NCBI RefSeq assembly: GCF_021172045.1
Contig: NZ_CP087164.1
Coordinates: 1,860,001 to 1,924,000 of the forward strand
Length of the DNA stretch: 64,000 nt
Direction of reading: 5' to 3'
Source of the DNA: Capillimicrobium parvum
Lineage (GTDB): Bacteria; Actinomycetota; Thermoleophilia; Solirubrobacterales; Solirubrobacteraceae
Shown here one piece after another: positions 8,158-16,869 of this stretch. The translations under genes and the position numbers were made by a program. The notes under the pieces are model-generated. The model saw only the letters and a list, made by a program, of their open reading frames with translations. It did not search any database and was not told the DNA's origin. The stretch's first letter is position 1, and every line of letters starts with the position of its first letter.

Positions 8158-8850
8158 TTGGAGTCGCCGCTGTCGGATCAGAGCAGCGCCGCCCGTTCGC
8201 CGGTGCTCGCACCCAGGCGGATCCACGAGCACGCCCGCGTGTTCATGCCGCAGCCCGAGGAGCCAGTTCACGCGTACGCGGCGCGCCTGCGCGCGATGCA
8301 CAACCACCTCGGGATGCTCATCGAGGCGGTCGAGCGCGGCATGGGCGACCGCCCGCCGCTGCGCACGGTCAAGCGGGAGCGGCCTGCCGAGCCTCCGCCG
8401 CTGACGTCGCTCATCGTCGTCGCGCCGCCGGCCGCGTCGCTGGGGCCGCGGCCGCGCCTGCCCGTCGCGCCGGTCGTCGCGCCGGCCGTCGCGCCGGCGC
8501 CCAGCGCCGCACCGCCGATCGTGCCGCGGCCCTACGACCCGGCGGTCGACCCTGACCGCCGCGCCGGCGGGCCCGATCGCCGGCGCGGCGTGCGCGACCG
8601 CCGAGGCGGGCCGGCCGACCGCCGCCGCGGCGGCCCCGACCTGCGCGCGGCGCCCGTCGAGCGTCGCGCCGGTCCCGCCGATCGCCGCTCGGGCCGGCGC
8701 GACCGGCGTCTCGGCCACGCCCGCCGGACGGTCGACCGCCGCCCGGCGCAGATCCCCGAGCCGCGCCTGGACGGCGTCACCGCCTTCTGGATCGTCAACA
8801 TCGCCGTCTGGCTTGGGATCTTCGTCTTCGTGATGATCTGGGCCACCTGA
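8158..8850 (+). CDS. Tail-anchored protein with an Asp-Arg-Arg repeat region
   Basis: A 230-aa protein of unknown function. I chose TTG 8158 because GGAGGG lies 6-7 nt before it. Regions in order: a helical N-terminus; a Pro/Ala/Val-rich linker near residues 85-125; then about 70 residues built from repeated DRR or ERR triplets separated by Gly-rich spacers (e.g. GGPDRRRG, GGPADRRRGG). A single hydrophobic helix (FWIVNIAVWLGIFVFVMIW) sits at the extreme C-terminus and would anchor it in the membrane. The repeat segment is highly charged and probably disordered; it could bind nucleic acid or polyphosphate, but this is a guess. Confidence 0.65.
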   Translation: MESPLSDQSSAARSPVLAPRRIHEHARVFMPQPEEPVHAYAARLRAMHNHLGMLIEAVERGMGDRPPLRTVKRERPAEPPPLTSLIVVAPPAASLGPRPRLPVAPVVAPAVAPAPSAAPPIVPRPYDPAVDPDRRAGGPDRRRGVRDRRGGPADRRRGGPDLRAAPVERRAGPADRRSGRRDRRLGHARRTVDRRPAQIPEPRLDGVTAFWIVNIAVWLGIFVFVMIWAT

Positions 8851-8864
8851 GGGCCCGCGACCGC

Positions 8865-9800
8865 TCAGCCGCGGAACGGCAGCTCGACGACGGTCGCCCG
8901 CGCGCCGTCGCCGACCTCGACCTCGGCGCCCGGCTCGGCCTCGCGCCGCACCATCGCCAGCGCGATCGGCCCGAGCTGCGGCGACTCGACGACCGTGCCG
9001 ACCCGGCCCACCTCGCGCTCGCCGGCGCGCAGCACGTCGCCGGTCGCGGCGGGACCCTCGAGGCGCAGGCCGCGCAGGTGCCGGTTCGGCTTGCCCTTGT
9101 AGAACAGGCGCGCGACCGTCTCCTGGCCGACGTAGCAGCCCTTCGTGAAGCTGACCGCGCGCTCGTTGAGGCCGGCCTCCTGCGGGATCGTCGTGTCGTC
9201 GATGTCGATGCCGAAGCGCGGCCGTCCCGCCTCGACGCGGACGACGTCGGCGGCGGCCTCGGAGATCGGCACGGCGCCCTGCTCGGCGAGCCAGGCCCGC
9301 ACCGCCTCGACGTCCTGGGCGGCGCAGATGAGGTCGACGCCGGCGAACGTCGCGACGATCACGACGTCGGCGCCGCCGCGCCGCGCGCGCATCGAGCTGT
9401 GCTCGGCCACCGGCAGCTCCTGCGCCGCGGCGACGGCGCGGGCGCCCGGCCCGATCAGCGACAGGAGCCCGCACTCGAGCGTCCGCTTGTGCAGCTCGAC
9501 GTCGAAGCCGATCTTGAAGCGCCGGATCATGTCGAACAGCGCCTGCAGCGCGCCGCGCTCGGTGTCGAGCCACAGCTCGTCGCCGAGGTCGAGCACGCGC
9601 AGGTCGCCCTGCATCTTGCCCTTGTGGGTGAGGAAGGCGGCATAGCAGCCGGTCCCCGGCTCGAGCCCCTCCACGTCGTTGGTCACCTGGCCGGCCAGGA
9701 ACTCCTTGGCCTGGGCGCCGGTCAGCGCGAGCTTCCCGCGTTCGGAGCGATCCACCAGGCCGCACCCGTCCCGGATCGCGGCAACTTCGTTTTCAGTCAT
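8865..9800 (-). CDS. ygfZ: YgfZ/GcvT-like folate-binding protein
   Basis: A 311-aa member of the YgfZ family, which uses tetrahydrofolate to support iron-sulfur cluster assembly or repair and tRNA thiolation. The family signature KGCYVGQE is present (residues about 217-224), in line with the K-G-C-[FY]-x-G-Q-E consensus, and its Cys is the conserved one. The N-terminal folate-binding region includes LAGQVTNDV and the middle has RFGIDIDDTTIPQEAGL. I chose ATG 9800 (MTENEV) over upstream in-frame starts because those run into the divergent regulator gene. It diverges from the MntR-type gene, and the two start codons are only 17 nt apart. Confidence 0.9.
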   Translation of the reverse strand: MTENEVAAIRDGCGLVDRSERGKLALTGAQAKEFLAGQVTNDVEGLEPGTGCYAAFLTHKGKMQGDLRVLDLGDELWLDTERGALQALFDMIRRFKIGFDVELHKRTLECGLLSLIGPGARAVAAAQELPVAEHSSMRARRGGADVVIVATFAGVDLICAAQDVEAVRAWLAEQGAVPISEAAADVVRVEAGRPRFGIDIDDTTIPQEAGLNERAVSFTKGCYVGQETVARLFYKGKPNRHLRGLRLEGPAATGDVLRAGEREVGRVGTVVESPQLGPIALAMVRREAEPGAEVEVGDGARATVVELPFRG

Positions 9801-9803
9801 GGC

Positions 9804-9819
9804 TAAACTCGTGGTCATG
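9804..9819 (+). promoter_or_regulatory. -10 box of the leaderless MntR-type gene
   Basis: TAAACT at 9804-9809 is followed by exactly 7 nt and then ATG 9817. That places the expected transcription start at or next to the initiation codon. There is no Shine-Dalgarno sequence. The same geometry recurs at many genes in this window. Confidence 0.55.
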
Positions 9820-10494
9820 GAGAGCGTCACGTCCGCCGTCGAAGACTACGCCAAGGCGATCTACGCCCTGGAGCGGCGCTCCGAGGGCGGCGCGGTGACG
9901 ACGAACGCGCTGGCCGAGCGGCTCGGCGTGACGGCCGCCTCCGCCTCGAACATGGTCAAGAAGCTCGACGGCCTCGGGCTCGTGCGCCACGTCCCGTACC
10001 GCGGGGTCCAGCTGACGCCGGAGGGGGCGAAGGTGGCGCTGGAGGTCATCCGCCACCACCGCCTGCTCGAGCTCTACCTCGCGGAGAAGCTCGGGGTGCC
10101 GTGGGACCGCGTGCACGACGAGGCCGAGGTGCTCGAGCACGTGCTCTCCGAGGAGCTCGAGGAGCTCATCGCGACCAAGCTGGGCGACCCCACGCACGAC
10201 CCGCACGGCGACCCGATCCCCACCCGCGAGCTCGTCATCGACGACGTCGCGCACCCGACGCTGCAGGAGCTCGAGCCCGGCGCCGAGGGCATCTTCGTCC
10301 GCGTCTCGGACTCCGACCCGTCGATGCTGCGCTACCTCGCCGATCGCGGCATCCGGCCGGGAGCGGCGTTCGCGGTCGTCGACAAGCAGCCGTTCGACGG
10401 TCCCGTGTTCGCGCGCTTCGGCGAGGCCGCCGAGGTCCACGTGCTCGGCGGAGCGCTGGCGCGCGCGATGCGGGTGGACGTCGAGGAGCGATGA
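9817..10494 (+). CDS. DtxR/MntR-family metal-dependent regulator
   Basis: A 225-aa regulator with the three-part DtxR plan. The N-terminal winged helix has VEDYAKAIYALE then LAERLGVTAASASNMVKKL. A dimerisation/metal domain follows (ARHHRLLELYLAEKLGVPWDRVHDEAEVLEH, quoted in part), containing the His and Glu ligands typical of the family. The C-terminal SH3-like domain ends the protein. Its stop overlaps the start of an NRAMP transporter as ATGA. It is therefore most likely a Mn2+ (or Fe2+) sensor repressing mntH, although DtxR-type iron sensing cannot be excluded from sequence alone. The start is ATG 9817, leaderless. Confidence 0.88.
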   Translation: MESVTSAVEDYAKAIYALERRSEGGAVTTNALAERLGVTAASASNMVKKLDGLGLVRHVPYRGVQLTPEGAKVALEVIRHHRLLELYLAEKLGVPWDRVHDEAEVLEHVLSEELEELIATKLGDPTHDPHGDPIPTRELVIDDVAHPTLQELEPGAEGIFVRVSDSDPSMLRYLADRGIRPGAAFAVVDKQPFDGPVFARFGEAAEVHVLGGALARAMRVDVEER

Positions 10495-11828
10495 ACGAGC
10501 CGCCGGCAGCCGGGGTCCTCGCGACCGATGCGGCGCCGGCGGAGGCCGAGCTTTCCGCTCCGGCCGCGCTGCGCGCGGTGGCGGAGGGGCCGAGCGAGCT
10601 CGAGGCGCTGCGGGCCCGCGGTCGCGTGCGGGGCATGCTGCCGATGCTCGGCCCGGCGTTCGTCGCCGCGGTCGCGTACGTCGACCCGGGCAACTTCGCC
10701 ACGAACATCGCCGGCGGCGCGAAGTTCGGCTACCTGCTGCTGTGGGTGATCCTCGCCGCGAACCTGATGGCGATGCTCATCCAGTCGCTGTCGGCGAAGG
10801 TCGGCACCGCGACCGGCAAGAACCTCCCCGAGCTGTGCCGCGAGCGCTTCCCGCGGCCCGTGACCATCGGCCTGTGGATCCAGGCCGAGCTGATCGCGAT
10901 GGCGACCGACCTCGCCGAGTTCATCGGCGCCGCCATCGCGCTGAACCTGCTCTTCGGCGTCCCGCTGCTGCCCGCCGGCCTCATCACCGCGGTCGTCGCC
11001 TTCGGCATCCTCGCCCTGCAGTCGCGCGGCCACCGCCGCTTCGAACTCGTCATCGTCGGGATGCTCGGCGTGATCCTCCTCGGGTTCCTGTACGACACGC
11101 TGCGCATCGGCTTCGACGCGGGCGAGGCGGCCAAGGGCTTCGTGCCGAACTTCGAGGGCACTGACTCGATCCTGCTGGCCACCGGGATCCTCGGCGCCAC
11201 GGTGATGCCGCACGTGATCTACCTGCACAGCGCGCTGACCCAGCGCCGGATCATCGCCCGCGACGAGGGCGAGCGCCGGCGGATCGTCCGCTACGGCCGC
11301 GTCGACGTGCTCATCGCCCTCGGGCTCGCCGGCATCGTGAACATGTCGATGCTCCTCGTCGCTGCGTCGCTGTTCCACTCCAACGGCCTGACCGGCATCG
11401 ACACGATCGAGGGCGCCCATACCGCGTTCGGCGCCCTCGCGGGCGCGCCGGCCGCGCTCGCGTTCGCGCTCGCCCTGCTCGCCTCCGGATTCGCGTCGTC
11501 GAGCGTCGGCACCTACGCCGGGCAGGTCGTGATGCAGGGCTTCATCGGGCGCACGATCCCGCTCGCCCTGCGGCGGGCGATCACCATGGCGCCCGCGCTC
11601 GTCGTCCTGGCGATCGGGGCCGATCCGACCGACTCGCTCGTGCTCAGCCAGGTGGTGCTGAGCTTCGGCATCCCGTTCGCGCTCGTGCCGCTGGTCCTGC
11701 TCACCCGCAACCGCGAGGTGATGGGCGCGCTCGTCAACCGGCGCTCGACCACGATCCTCGCCGCCGTCGTCGCGCTGATGATCATCGCGCTGAACTGCTT
11801 CCTGCTCGTCGACACGTTCCTCGGCTGA
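10491..11828 (+). CDS. mntH: NRAMP-family Mn2+/Fe2+ transporter
   Basis: A 445-aa proton-coupled divalent metal importer of the inner membrane with about 11 membrane helices. The substrate-binding motif DPGN is in YVDPGNFATN (TM1) and the partner motif MPH is in TVMPHVIYLHS (TM6). The transport signature region is complete. About 50 residues of Ala/Glu-rich cytoplasmic tail precede TM1. The gene overlaps the upstream DtxR/MntR-type gene by 4 nt (ATGA), so transporter and metal sensor form one autoregulated unit. It most likely imports manganese. Confidence 0.92.
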   Translation: MNEPPAAGVLATDAAPAEAELSAPAALRAVAEGPSELEALRARGRVRGMLPMLGPAFVAAVAYVDPGNFATNIAGGAKFGYLLLWVILAANLMAMLIQSLSAKVGTATGKNLPELCRERFPRPVTIGLWIQAELIAMATDLAEFIGAAIALNLLFGVPLLPAGLITAVVAFGILALQSRGHRRFELVIVGMLGVILLGFLYDTLRIGFDAGEAAKGFVPNFEGTDSILLATGILGATVMPHVIYLHSALTQRRIIARDEGERRRIVRYGRVDVLIALGLAGIVNMSMLLVAASLFHSNGLTGIDTIEGAHTAFGALAGAPAALAFALALLASGFASSSVGTYAGQVVMQGFIGRTIPLALRRAITMAPALVVLAIGADPTDSLVLSQVVLSFGIPFALVPLVLLTRNREVMGALVNRRSTTILAAVVALMIIALNCFLLVDTFLG

Positions 11829-11856
11829 GCCGGAGCGCCGGGTACCCTCCAACGCC

Positions 11857-12219
11857 ATGGCCCTCGCCGACGACTTCCAGGCTCTCGTCGACTCGCTGCC
11901 CGACGACTGGTCCGACCTCGAGCTCGAGCTGCGCATCCGCGACGTCGAGCGCTACATCGACGCCGCGCTGTACCTCGTCCAGGTCAACGCCCAGCCGCTG
12001 TCCTACGACGAGTGGCACTGGCGCATCCTCGTCGCGCACCGCTTCGGCCACGCGGCCGCGGCGCCGGTCGTGCACGGCACGCTGCGCCTCATCGACGAGG
12101 CCGGCATCGACGGCGAGCTGGTCCTGCGCGACCTGCGCGTCGGCCGCGCCGAGGTCGTGCAGATGTGGGGCCGGCCGGAGTCCGCGCGCCAGGCCTTCCG
12201 CCAGATGCGCGCGCAGTAG
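11857..12219 (+). CDS. Conserved hypothetical protein, 120 aa
   Basis: An acidic soluble protein with an alpha/beta pattern. Features include LPDDWSDLELELRIRD, YIDAALYLVQVN and a C-terminal helix RQAFRQMRA. There is no signal peptide or membrane segment. I do not recognise a family. A TACCCT box lies 8 nt before ATG 11857, so it probably has its own leaderless promoter rather than being read through from mntH, which ends 28 nt upstream. Confidence 0.68.
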   Translation: MALADDFQALVDSLPDDWSDLELELRIRDVERYIDAALYLVQVNAQPLSYDEWHWRILVAHRFGHAAAAPVVHGTLRLIDEAGIDGELVLRDLRVGRAEVVQMWGRPESARQAFRQMRAQ

Positions 12220-12324
12220 CGCCCGTCCGCGCGAGCATCGCGCGGCGCCCGACCCGGCCGCCCGGCGCGTCGCGAGGGCGGCGACCCGGTCGCCCGGCTC
12301 GCCGCCCTCCGGATCGCGTCCCGC

Positions 12325-12678
12325 TCAGGTGAGCGGCGCGGTCTGCGCGCTGCTCTGACCGGACCCGCCGTCGCCGGCGGTCCCGTCGCTCTGGCCCTGC
12401 CCGCCGCCGGCCGCGCCATCAAGGTGCTTCGGGCAGTCCCGGCCATCGCGCGGCCCGGCACCGGGCGCGCTGCCCGGTCCGCCGCGGTCCCCGTTCTGCG
12501 GGGCCTGCGGAGTCGTCGCGCTCGGCGCGGGGGCCGTCGTGGTCGCGCCCTGGGCCGCGCCGCCGTCGTTGCCGCTGCCGCCCGTGGCGGCGACGGCCGG
12601 CACGGCGATGGCGAGGGCGACGACCGCGGCGGCGCCGATGGCCACCAGGCGCCTGTGCGGTGGCTGGTGTTCGCTCAT
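12325..12678 (-). CDS. Secreted low-complexity protein, 117 aa
   Basis: An N-terminal signal-like segment is visible: a short charged start (MSEHQPPHRR), a hydrophobic stretch AAAVVALAIAVPAVA and a plausible AxA cleavage site. The mature part is almost entirely Gly, Ser, Gln, Thr, Ala and Pro with one Cys, and is predicted disordered. No catalytic motif is seen. A ribosome-like GGGAGAA precedes ATG 12678. It may be a cell-wall-associated or exported linker protein, but function is unknown. Confidence 0.55.
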   Translation of the reverse strand: MSEHQPPHRRLVAIGAAAVVALAIAVPAVAATGGSGNDGGAAQGATTTAPAPSATTPQAPQNGDRGGPGSAPGAGPRDGRDCPKHLDGAAGGGQGQSDGTAGDGGSGQSSAQTAPLT

Positions 12679-12756
12679 TCGTTCTCCCTTCGTCGCGGAC
12701 GCCGACCACCATGACGAGCGGCCTGTCCGGTGGCCGTAAGCGCGGCGCCGCGGTTC

Positions 12757-13755
12757 TCAGGAGCCTCGCAGGGACGCGTTCGCGTAGCGCGTGTCGAACG
12801 CCTCGGCCACGTCGGGCGGCCGGCGCGTGATCCCGAACCGCGCCTCCCACCGGGCCCAGTCGCGCAGCACCCCGGGGTCGAGCGCGCCCGGCACGCCGGT
12901 CGGCCCGGTGAAGACGCTGTCGAGCACGTCGAGCTGGGCCATGATCTCGTCGCGCGACGCGGCCGGGACCTGCGACAGCAGATCGGCCGCGCTCGATTCC
13001 GGGTCCTCGAGCGTGAACCGGTAGCCGCGCTGCAGCGCGGCGACGGTCGCGCGCACGAGCGCGGGCTTGTCGCGCAGCGTCTCGTGCGTCACGCACAGCA
13101 CCAGCTCCGGGTAGGAGGGGGCGCCGAACTCGTCGACGCGGAACTGACGGAAGCCGGGGCGCCGGCGCTGGAGCGCCACGCCCTCGACGTCCCAGAACGC
13201 GGTCGCGCCGGCGACCTTGCCCCCGAGCAGGGCGGGCACGGCGTTGAAGCCGATCGTCGTCGTCCTCACCTGCTCGGGCTCGCCGCCCGCGCCCTTGACG
13301 ATCGACCGCAGCACCGCCTCGTCCGATGGCAGGCCGGTCACGCCGACCCGGTGGCCCTGCAGGTCGCGGGGGCTGCGCGTGCCGGGCTGGGCGAGCACCG
13401 CGGCCAGCGGGCGCTGGGCGATGCTCATGACGCCGACGACGTCGCGACCCTGCTCGCGCGCGATGGCCAGGTCATGGATGTCGAGGACGGCGAAGTCCGT
13501 GCGGCCGCCGAGCAGCAGCTTGACCGCGTCGCTGGACGACGACGGCTGGCGCACGCGCAGGTGGACCCCTTCCGCCGTGTCGTAGCCGCGCGCGACCGCC
13601 GAGTAGATGCCCGCGTGCACGCCGTTGGGCGTGAAGTCGAGCAGCAGGGTGGCGTCGGCGTTGGGGCGGTCCGCCTCCCGCGTGCCGCAGCCGGAGAGCA
13701 GGAGCGCGGCCGCGCTCAGCGAAAGCAGAACCCACACCAGTACGAGGCGTCGCAT
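12757..13755 (-). CDS. NMT1/THI5-like ABC substrate-binding lipoprotein (orphan)
   Basis: A 332-aa periplasmic-type binding lipoprotein. The signal ends in the lipobox LLLSGCG (Cys near residue 22). The mature part has the NMT1/ThiY pattern: LLLDFTPNGVHAGIYSA at the start, GVHLRVRQPSSS, DFAVLDIHDLAIAR and LPSDEAVLRSIV. Such proteins bind thiamine precursors (formylaminopyrimidine or HMP), riboflavin or aromatic sulfonates. I chose ATG 13755 because it starts the signal peptide. No permease or ATPase gene lies next to it; its neighbours are a small secreted protein and a divergent aquaporin. The ligand is unknown. Confidence 0.85.
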   Translation of the reverse strand: MRRLVLVWVLLSLSAAALLLSGCGTREADRPNADATLLLDFTPNGVHAGIYSAVARGYDTAEGVHLRVRQPSSSSDAVKLLLGGRTDFAVLDIHDLAIAREQGRDVVGVMSIAQRPLAAVLAQPGTRSPRDLQGHRVGVTGLPSDEAVLRSIVKGAGGEPEQVRTTTIGFNAVPALLGGKVAGATAFWDVEGVALQRRRPGFRQFRVDEFGAPSYPELVLCVTHETLRDKPALVRATVAALQRGYRFTLEDPESSAADLLSQVPAASRDEIMAQLDVLDSVFTGPTGVPGALDPGVLRDWARWEARFGITRRPPDVAEAFDTRYANASLRGS

Positions 13756-13777
13756 CAGCCGATCGGGGGGCGGGGGT

Positions 13778-14587
13778 ATGGAACAGCGGGGCGTTTCAGC
13801 GTTCATCGCGGAGTTCGTCGGGACCTTCTTCCTGGTCCTGTTCATCTGCATGGCCGTATCGGTCACGGCCCCCACCGGGTTGACCGTGCCGGCGCTCCTG
13901 GTGATCGCGCTCACCCATGCCATCGTCCTCGCCATGGCCATCTACGCGCTGGGCGAGACCTCCGGCGGGCACTTCAATCCCGCCGTCACGACGACGCTGA
14001 TGGTGCTGCGCAAGATCTCGCCGCCCAACGCCGCGGTCTACATCGTCCTGCAGTTCGCGGCCGCGGTCTGCGCGGCGCTCGTCTGCAAGCTGCTCATCGG
14101 CAACTTCGGCAAGGCCGCGAACTACGGTGCACCCGCGCTCTCGCCCATCGCCAACGGCAAGGGCGGCGGCTTCCTCGCGGAGATGATCGGAGTGTTCGTC
14201 CTGCTGTGGGCGATCATGGCGATGGCGGTCAACGTCCGCGCCCCGAAGGGCTGGGCGGGCCTGATCATCGGCCTCACGCTCGGTCTCGGCGTGTTGGGCT
14301 TCGGCGCGCTCACCGGGTCCGCGCTGAACCCGGCGCGCGCCTTCGGACCGGCGCTCGTGTCCGGCTCGTGGGGCCCCGCCGGCACCTGGCTGCTCGTCTA
14401 CGTCCTCGCGCCGCTCGTCGGCGGGGTGCTCGCGGGCATCGGCTACACGAAGCTCGTGCTCGACGAGCAGGAGAAGCGCTGGGGCGGGCGCCTCGTCGAC
14501 ACCGACGTCCCGCCCGGGCAGCTCCCGGACAGCCTCGCCGCCGCCGAGGAAGGTCCCGGCGAGCGCCCCATCGACAAGTTGAGCTGA
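13778..14587 (+). CDS. MIP-family aquaporin/glycerol facilitator
   Basis: A 269-aa channel with six membrane helices and both NPA boxes: HFNPAVT near residue 67 and ALNPARA near residue 187. The residue after the second NPA is Arg, the selectivity-filter arginine. The context GHFNPAV with small residues suggests a water channel or a permissive aquaporin, but glycerol transport cannot be excluded. An acidic C-terminal tail of about 45 residues (VDTDVPPGQLPD...) is unusual in length. ATG 13778 is divergent from the binding-protein gene, with only 22 nt between the starts. Confidence 0.92.
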   Translation: MEQRGVSAFIAEFVGTFFLVLFICMAVSVTAPTGLTVPALLVIALTHAIVLAMAIYALGETSGGHFNPAVTTTLMVLRKISPPNAAVYIVLQFAAAVCAALVCKLLIGNFGKAANYGAPALSPIANGKGGGFLAEMIGVFVLLWAIMAMAVNVRAPKGWAGLIIGLTLGLGVLGFGALTGSALNPARAFGPALVSGSWGPAGTWLLVYVLAPLVGGVLAGIGYTKLVLDEQEKRWGGRLVDTDVPPGQLPDSLAAAEEGPGERPIDKLS

Positions 14588-14600
14588 GCGCCTCACCGCG

Positions 14601-15191
14601 TCAGGCCTCGTCGGCGACGACCCACCGCCGCCGCGGCGGCATCGACCAGCCCTCGAGATCGTCGAGAAGCGCGGCGACGTCGCCCGACGACAGCAGGAGC
14701 CCACGGTTGCTCTGAGGCACGAAGCCCTCGGCGACTGCGTGGTCGACGAAGGCGATGAACGGCGCGTAGTAGCCCTCGACCTCGAGCAGCGCACACGGCT
14801 TGTCGTGGATGCCGAGCTGTGTCCACGTCATCGCCTCGACGAGCTCCTCGACCGTGCCGATGCCGCCGGGCAGCGCGATGAAGGCATCCGCGAGCTCGGC
14901 CATCGTCAGCTTGCGCTCGTGCATGGAGCCGACGATCCGCAGCTCGGTGAGGCCCTCGTGGCCGATCTCGCGATCCTGCAGCGCCTGCGGGATCACCCCG
15001 ACGACCACCCCGCCGGCCTCGATCGCGGCGTCGGCCAGGATTCCCATGAGCCCGACCGCCCCGCCGCCGTAGACGATCCGGACGCCCCGCTCGGCCAGGG
15101 TGCGGCCGAGCAGCGCGGCGGCCTCGGCGTACGCGGGCCGCGCGCCGACGCTCGAGCCGGCGTAGACGCAGACGCTGCGCAGGTGGGTCAT
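14601..15191 (-). CDS. LOG-family nucleotide phosphoribohydrolase
   Basis: A 196-aa LOG protein (TIGR00730 type). Family enzymes remove the base or ribose phosphate from cytokinin nucleotides or other nucleoside monophosphates. The N-terminal Rossmann start is [13 protein letters not shown]. The catalytic signature is complete: SMHERK followed by [12 protein letters not shown]. The fold is a cytosolic dimer. The gene is convergent with the aquaporin gene and its start codon lies beside the PhoD-like gene on the other strand. In bacteria without plant contact the physiological substrate is usually unknown. Confidence 0.9.
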   Translation of the reverse strand: MTHLRSVCVYAGSSVGARPAYAEAAALLGRTLAERGVRIVYGGGAVGLMGILADAAIEAGGVVVGVIPQALQDREIGHEGLTELRIVGSMHERKLTMAELADAFIALPGGIGTVEELVEAMTWTQLGIHDKPCALLEVEGYYAPFIAFVDHAVAEGFVPQSNRGLLLSSGDVAALLDDLEGWSMPPRRRWVVADEA

Positions 15192-15234
15192 GGGGAGGAG
15201 GGTAGGCTTGGGCTCGTGGGAGGCCACAGATCGC

Positions 15235-16866
15235 TTGGCTGAGCTGACGCTCGGCCCCATGCTGCGCCACGTCGGGCCGACCGAGGCCACCGTGTGGGTC
15301 GAGACCGACACGGCATGCGAGGTCGAGGTGCTGGGCCATGAGGCCCGGACCTTCACGGTCGAGGGCCACCACTTCGCGATCGTCTGCCTCACCGGGCTGG
15401 AGCCCGGGACGACGACGCCCTACGAGGTCGCGCTCGACGGCGAGCGGCGCTGGCCCGCCGGTGAGAGCCGGTTTCCGCCGAGCGTCATCCGCACGCCCGC
15501 GGAGGACGACCCGCTCGAGCTGGCGTTCGGCTCGTGCCGGGTGTGCGTGCCGCACGTCGAGCCGTTCTCGCTGCGCAAGGACGACGACGCGAGCGGGCGC
15601 GAGGTCGACGCGCTGCGGGCGCTCGCCCTGCGCATGGTCGACCTGCCCCCCGCGGAGTGGCCCCACGCGCTCGTGCTGCTGGGCGACCAGGTGTACGCCG
15701 ACGAGGTCTCGCCGCAGGCGCGGGCGCTCATCCGCCGTCGGCGCGATTCCGATCAGCCGCCCGGCGAGGAGGTCGCCGACTTCGAGGAGTACACGTACCT
15801 CTACCGCGAGTCGTGGGGCGAGCCGACGATGCGCTGGCTGCTGTCGACCGTGCCGAGCGCGATGGTCTGGGACGACCATGACGTCCACGACGACTGGAAC
15901 ACCTCGCGCCCCTGGGTCGAGACCATGCGGGCCAAGCCGTGGTGGGGCCCGCGCATCGAGGGTGCGGTCATGTCGTACTGGTGCTATCAGCACCTCGGCA
16001 ACCTGGCGCCGGAGGATCTCGGCGCCGACGAGGTGTACGACGCGGTGTGCGCCGCGGACGACGGCGGCACGATCCTGCGCGAGTTCGCCCGCCGGGCCGA
16101 CCGGGAGTCCGACGGGGCGCGCTGGAGCTTCCGGCGCGACTTCGGGCGGGTCCGGCTCGTGATGATCGACTCGCGGGCGGGCCGGGTCCTCGATCCGGGT
16201 CGGCGGTCGATGGTCGACGAGGACGAGTGGCGCTGGATCGAGGAGACCGCCACCGGCGGGTGCGACCACCTGGTGCTCGGCACCTCGCTGCCGTGGCTGC
16301 TGGCCTCGGGCATGCACGAGCTGGAGGCGTGGAACGAGGCGGTGTGCGACGGGGCGTGGGGACGCCGCGCGGCGCGGGTCGGGGAGAAGATCCGCCAGGC
16401 GCTCGACCTCGAGCACTGGGCGGCGTTCCAGAGCTCGTTCCGGCGGATGTGCCGGCTCGCCGACGACGTCGCGTGGGGGCGGCGCGGCGCCGCGCCCGCG
16501 ACGATCGTCGCGCTGTCGGGGGACGTCCACCACGCCTACCTGAGCGAGCTCCACGTGGGCGACGGCGCGACGTCGCGCGTCTACCAGGCGGTCTGCTCGC
16601 CGTTTCGCAACCCGCTCGACGAGCGCGAGCGCCGGATGATCCGGTTCGGGTGGTCGCGGCCCGCGCAGTGGCTCGGGCGGGCGCTGTCACGCAGCGCGGG
16701 GGTCGAGGCCGCCCCGTTCGCCTGGTCGCCGGTCCACGACGCGCCGTGGTTCGACAACCAGGTCGCCACGCTGCGCTTCGAGGGCCGCCAGGCCCACTTC
16801 CGGCTGGAGCGCACGAGGCCCGGCCAGGCCGGCCTGGAGTGCGTGTTCGAGCACGCGCTCGCCTGA
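15235..16866 (+). CDS. PhoD-like metallophosphatase
   Basis: A protein of about 543 aa in the alkaline phosphatase D group. The N-terminal Ig-like domain ([19 protein letters not shown]) precedes the metallophosphatase domain: [26 protein letters not shown], the central VRLVMIDSR and [11 protein letters not shown] near the end. These carry the usual Asp/His metal ligands. There is no Tat or Sec signal, so it may be cytosolic, unlike classic PhoD. The start is unclear. Homologues begin near LGPMLRHV, so I prefer TTG 15235; in-frame ATG 15190 and TTG 15208 are alternatives. It converges on cofE, 3 nt apart. Confidence 0.86.
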   Translation: MAELTLGPMLRHVGPTEATVWVETDTACEVEVLGHEARTFTVEGHHFAIVCLTGLEPGTTTPYEVALDGERRWPAGESRFPPSVIRTPAEDDPLELAFGSCRVCVPHVEPFSLRKDDDASGREVDALRALALRMVDLPPAEWPHALVLLGDQVYADEVSPQARALIRRRRDSDQPPGEEVADFEEYTYLYRESWGEPTMRWLLSTVPSAMVWDDHDVHDDWNTSRPWVETMRAKPWWGPRIEGAVMSYWCYQHLGNLAPEDLGADEVYDAVCAADDGGTILREFARRADRESDGARWSFRRDFGRVRLVMIDSRAGRVLDPGRRSMVDEDEWRWIEETATGGCDHLVLGTSLPWLLASGMHELEAWNEAVCDGAWGRRAARVGEKIRQALDLEHWAAFQSSFRRMCRLADDVAWGRRGAAPATIVALSGDVHHAYLSELHVGDGATSRVYQAVCSPFRNPLDERERRMIRFGWSRPAQWLGRALSRSAGVEAAPFAWSPVHDAPWFDNQVATLRFEGRQAHFRLERTRPGQAGLECVFEHALA

Positions 16867-16869
16867 GAG

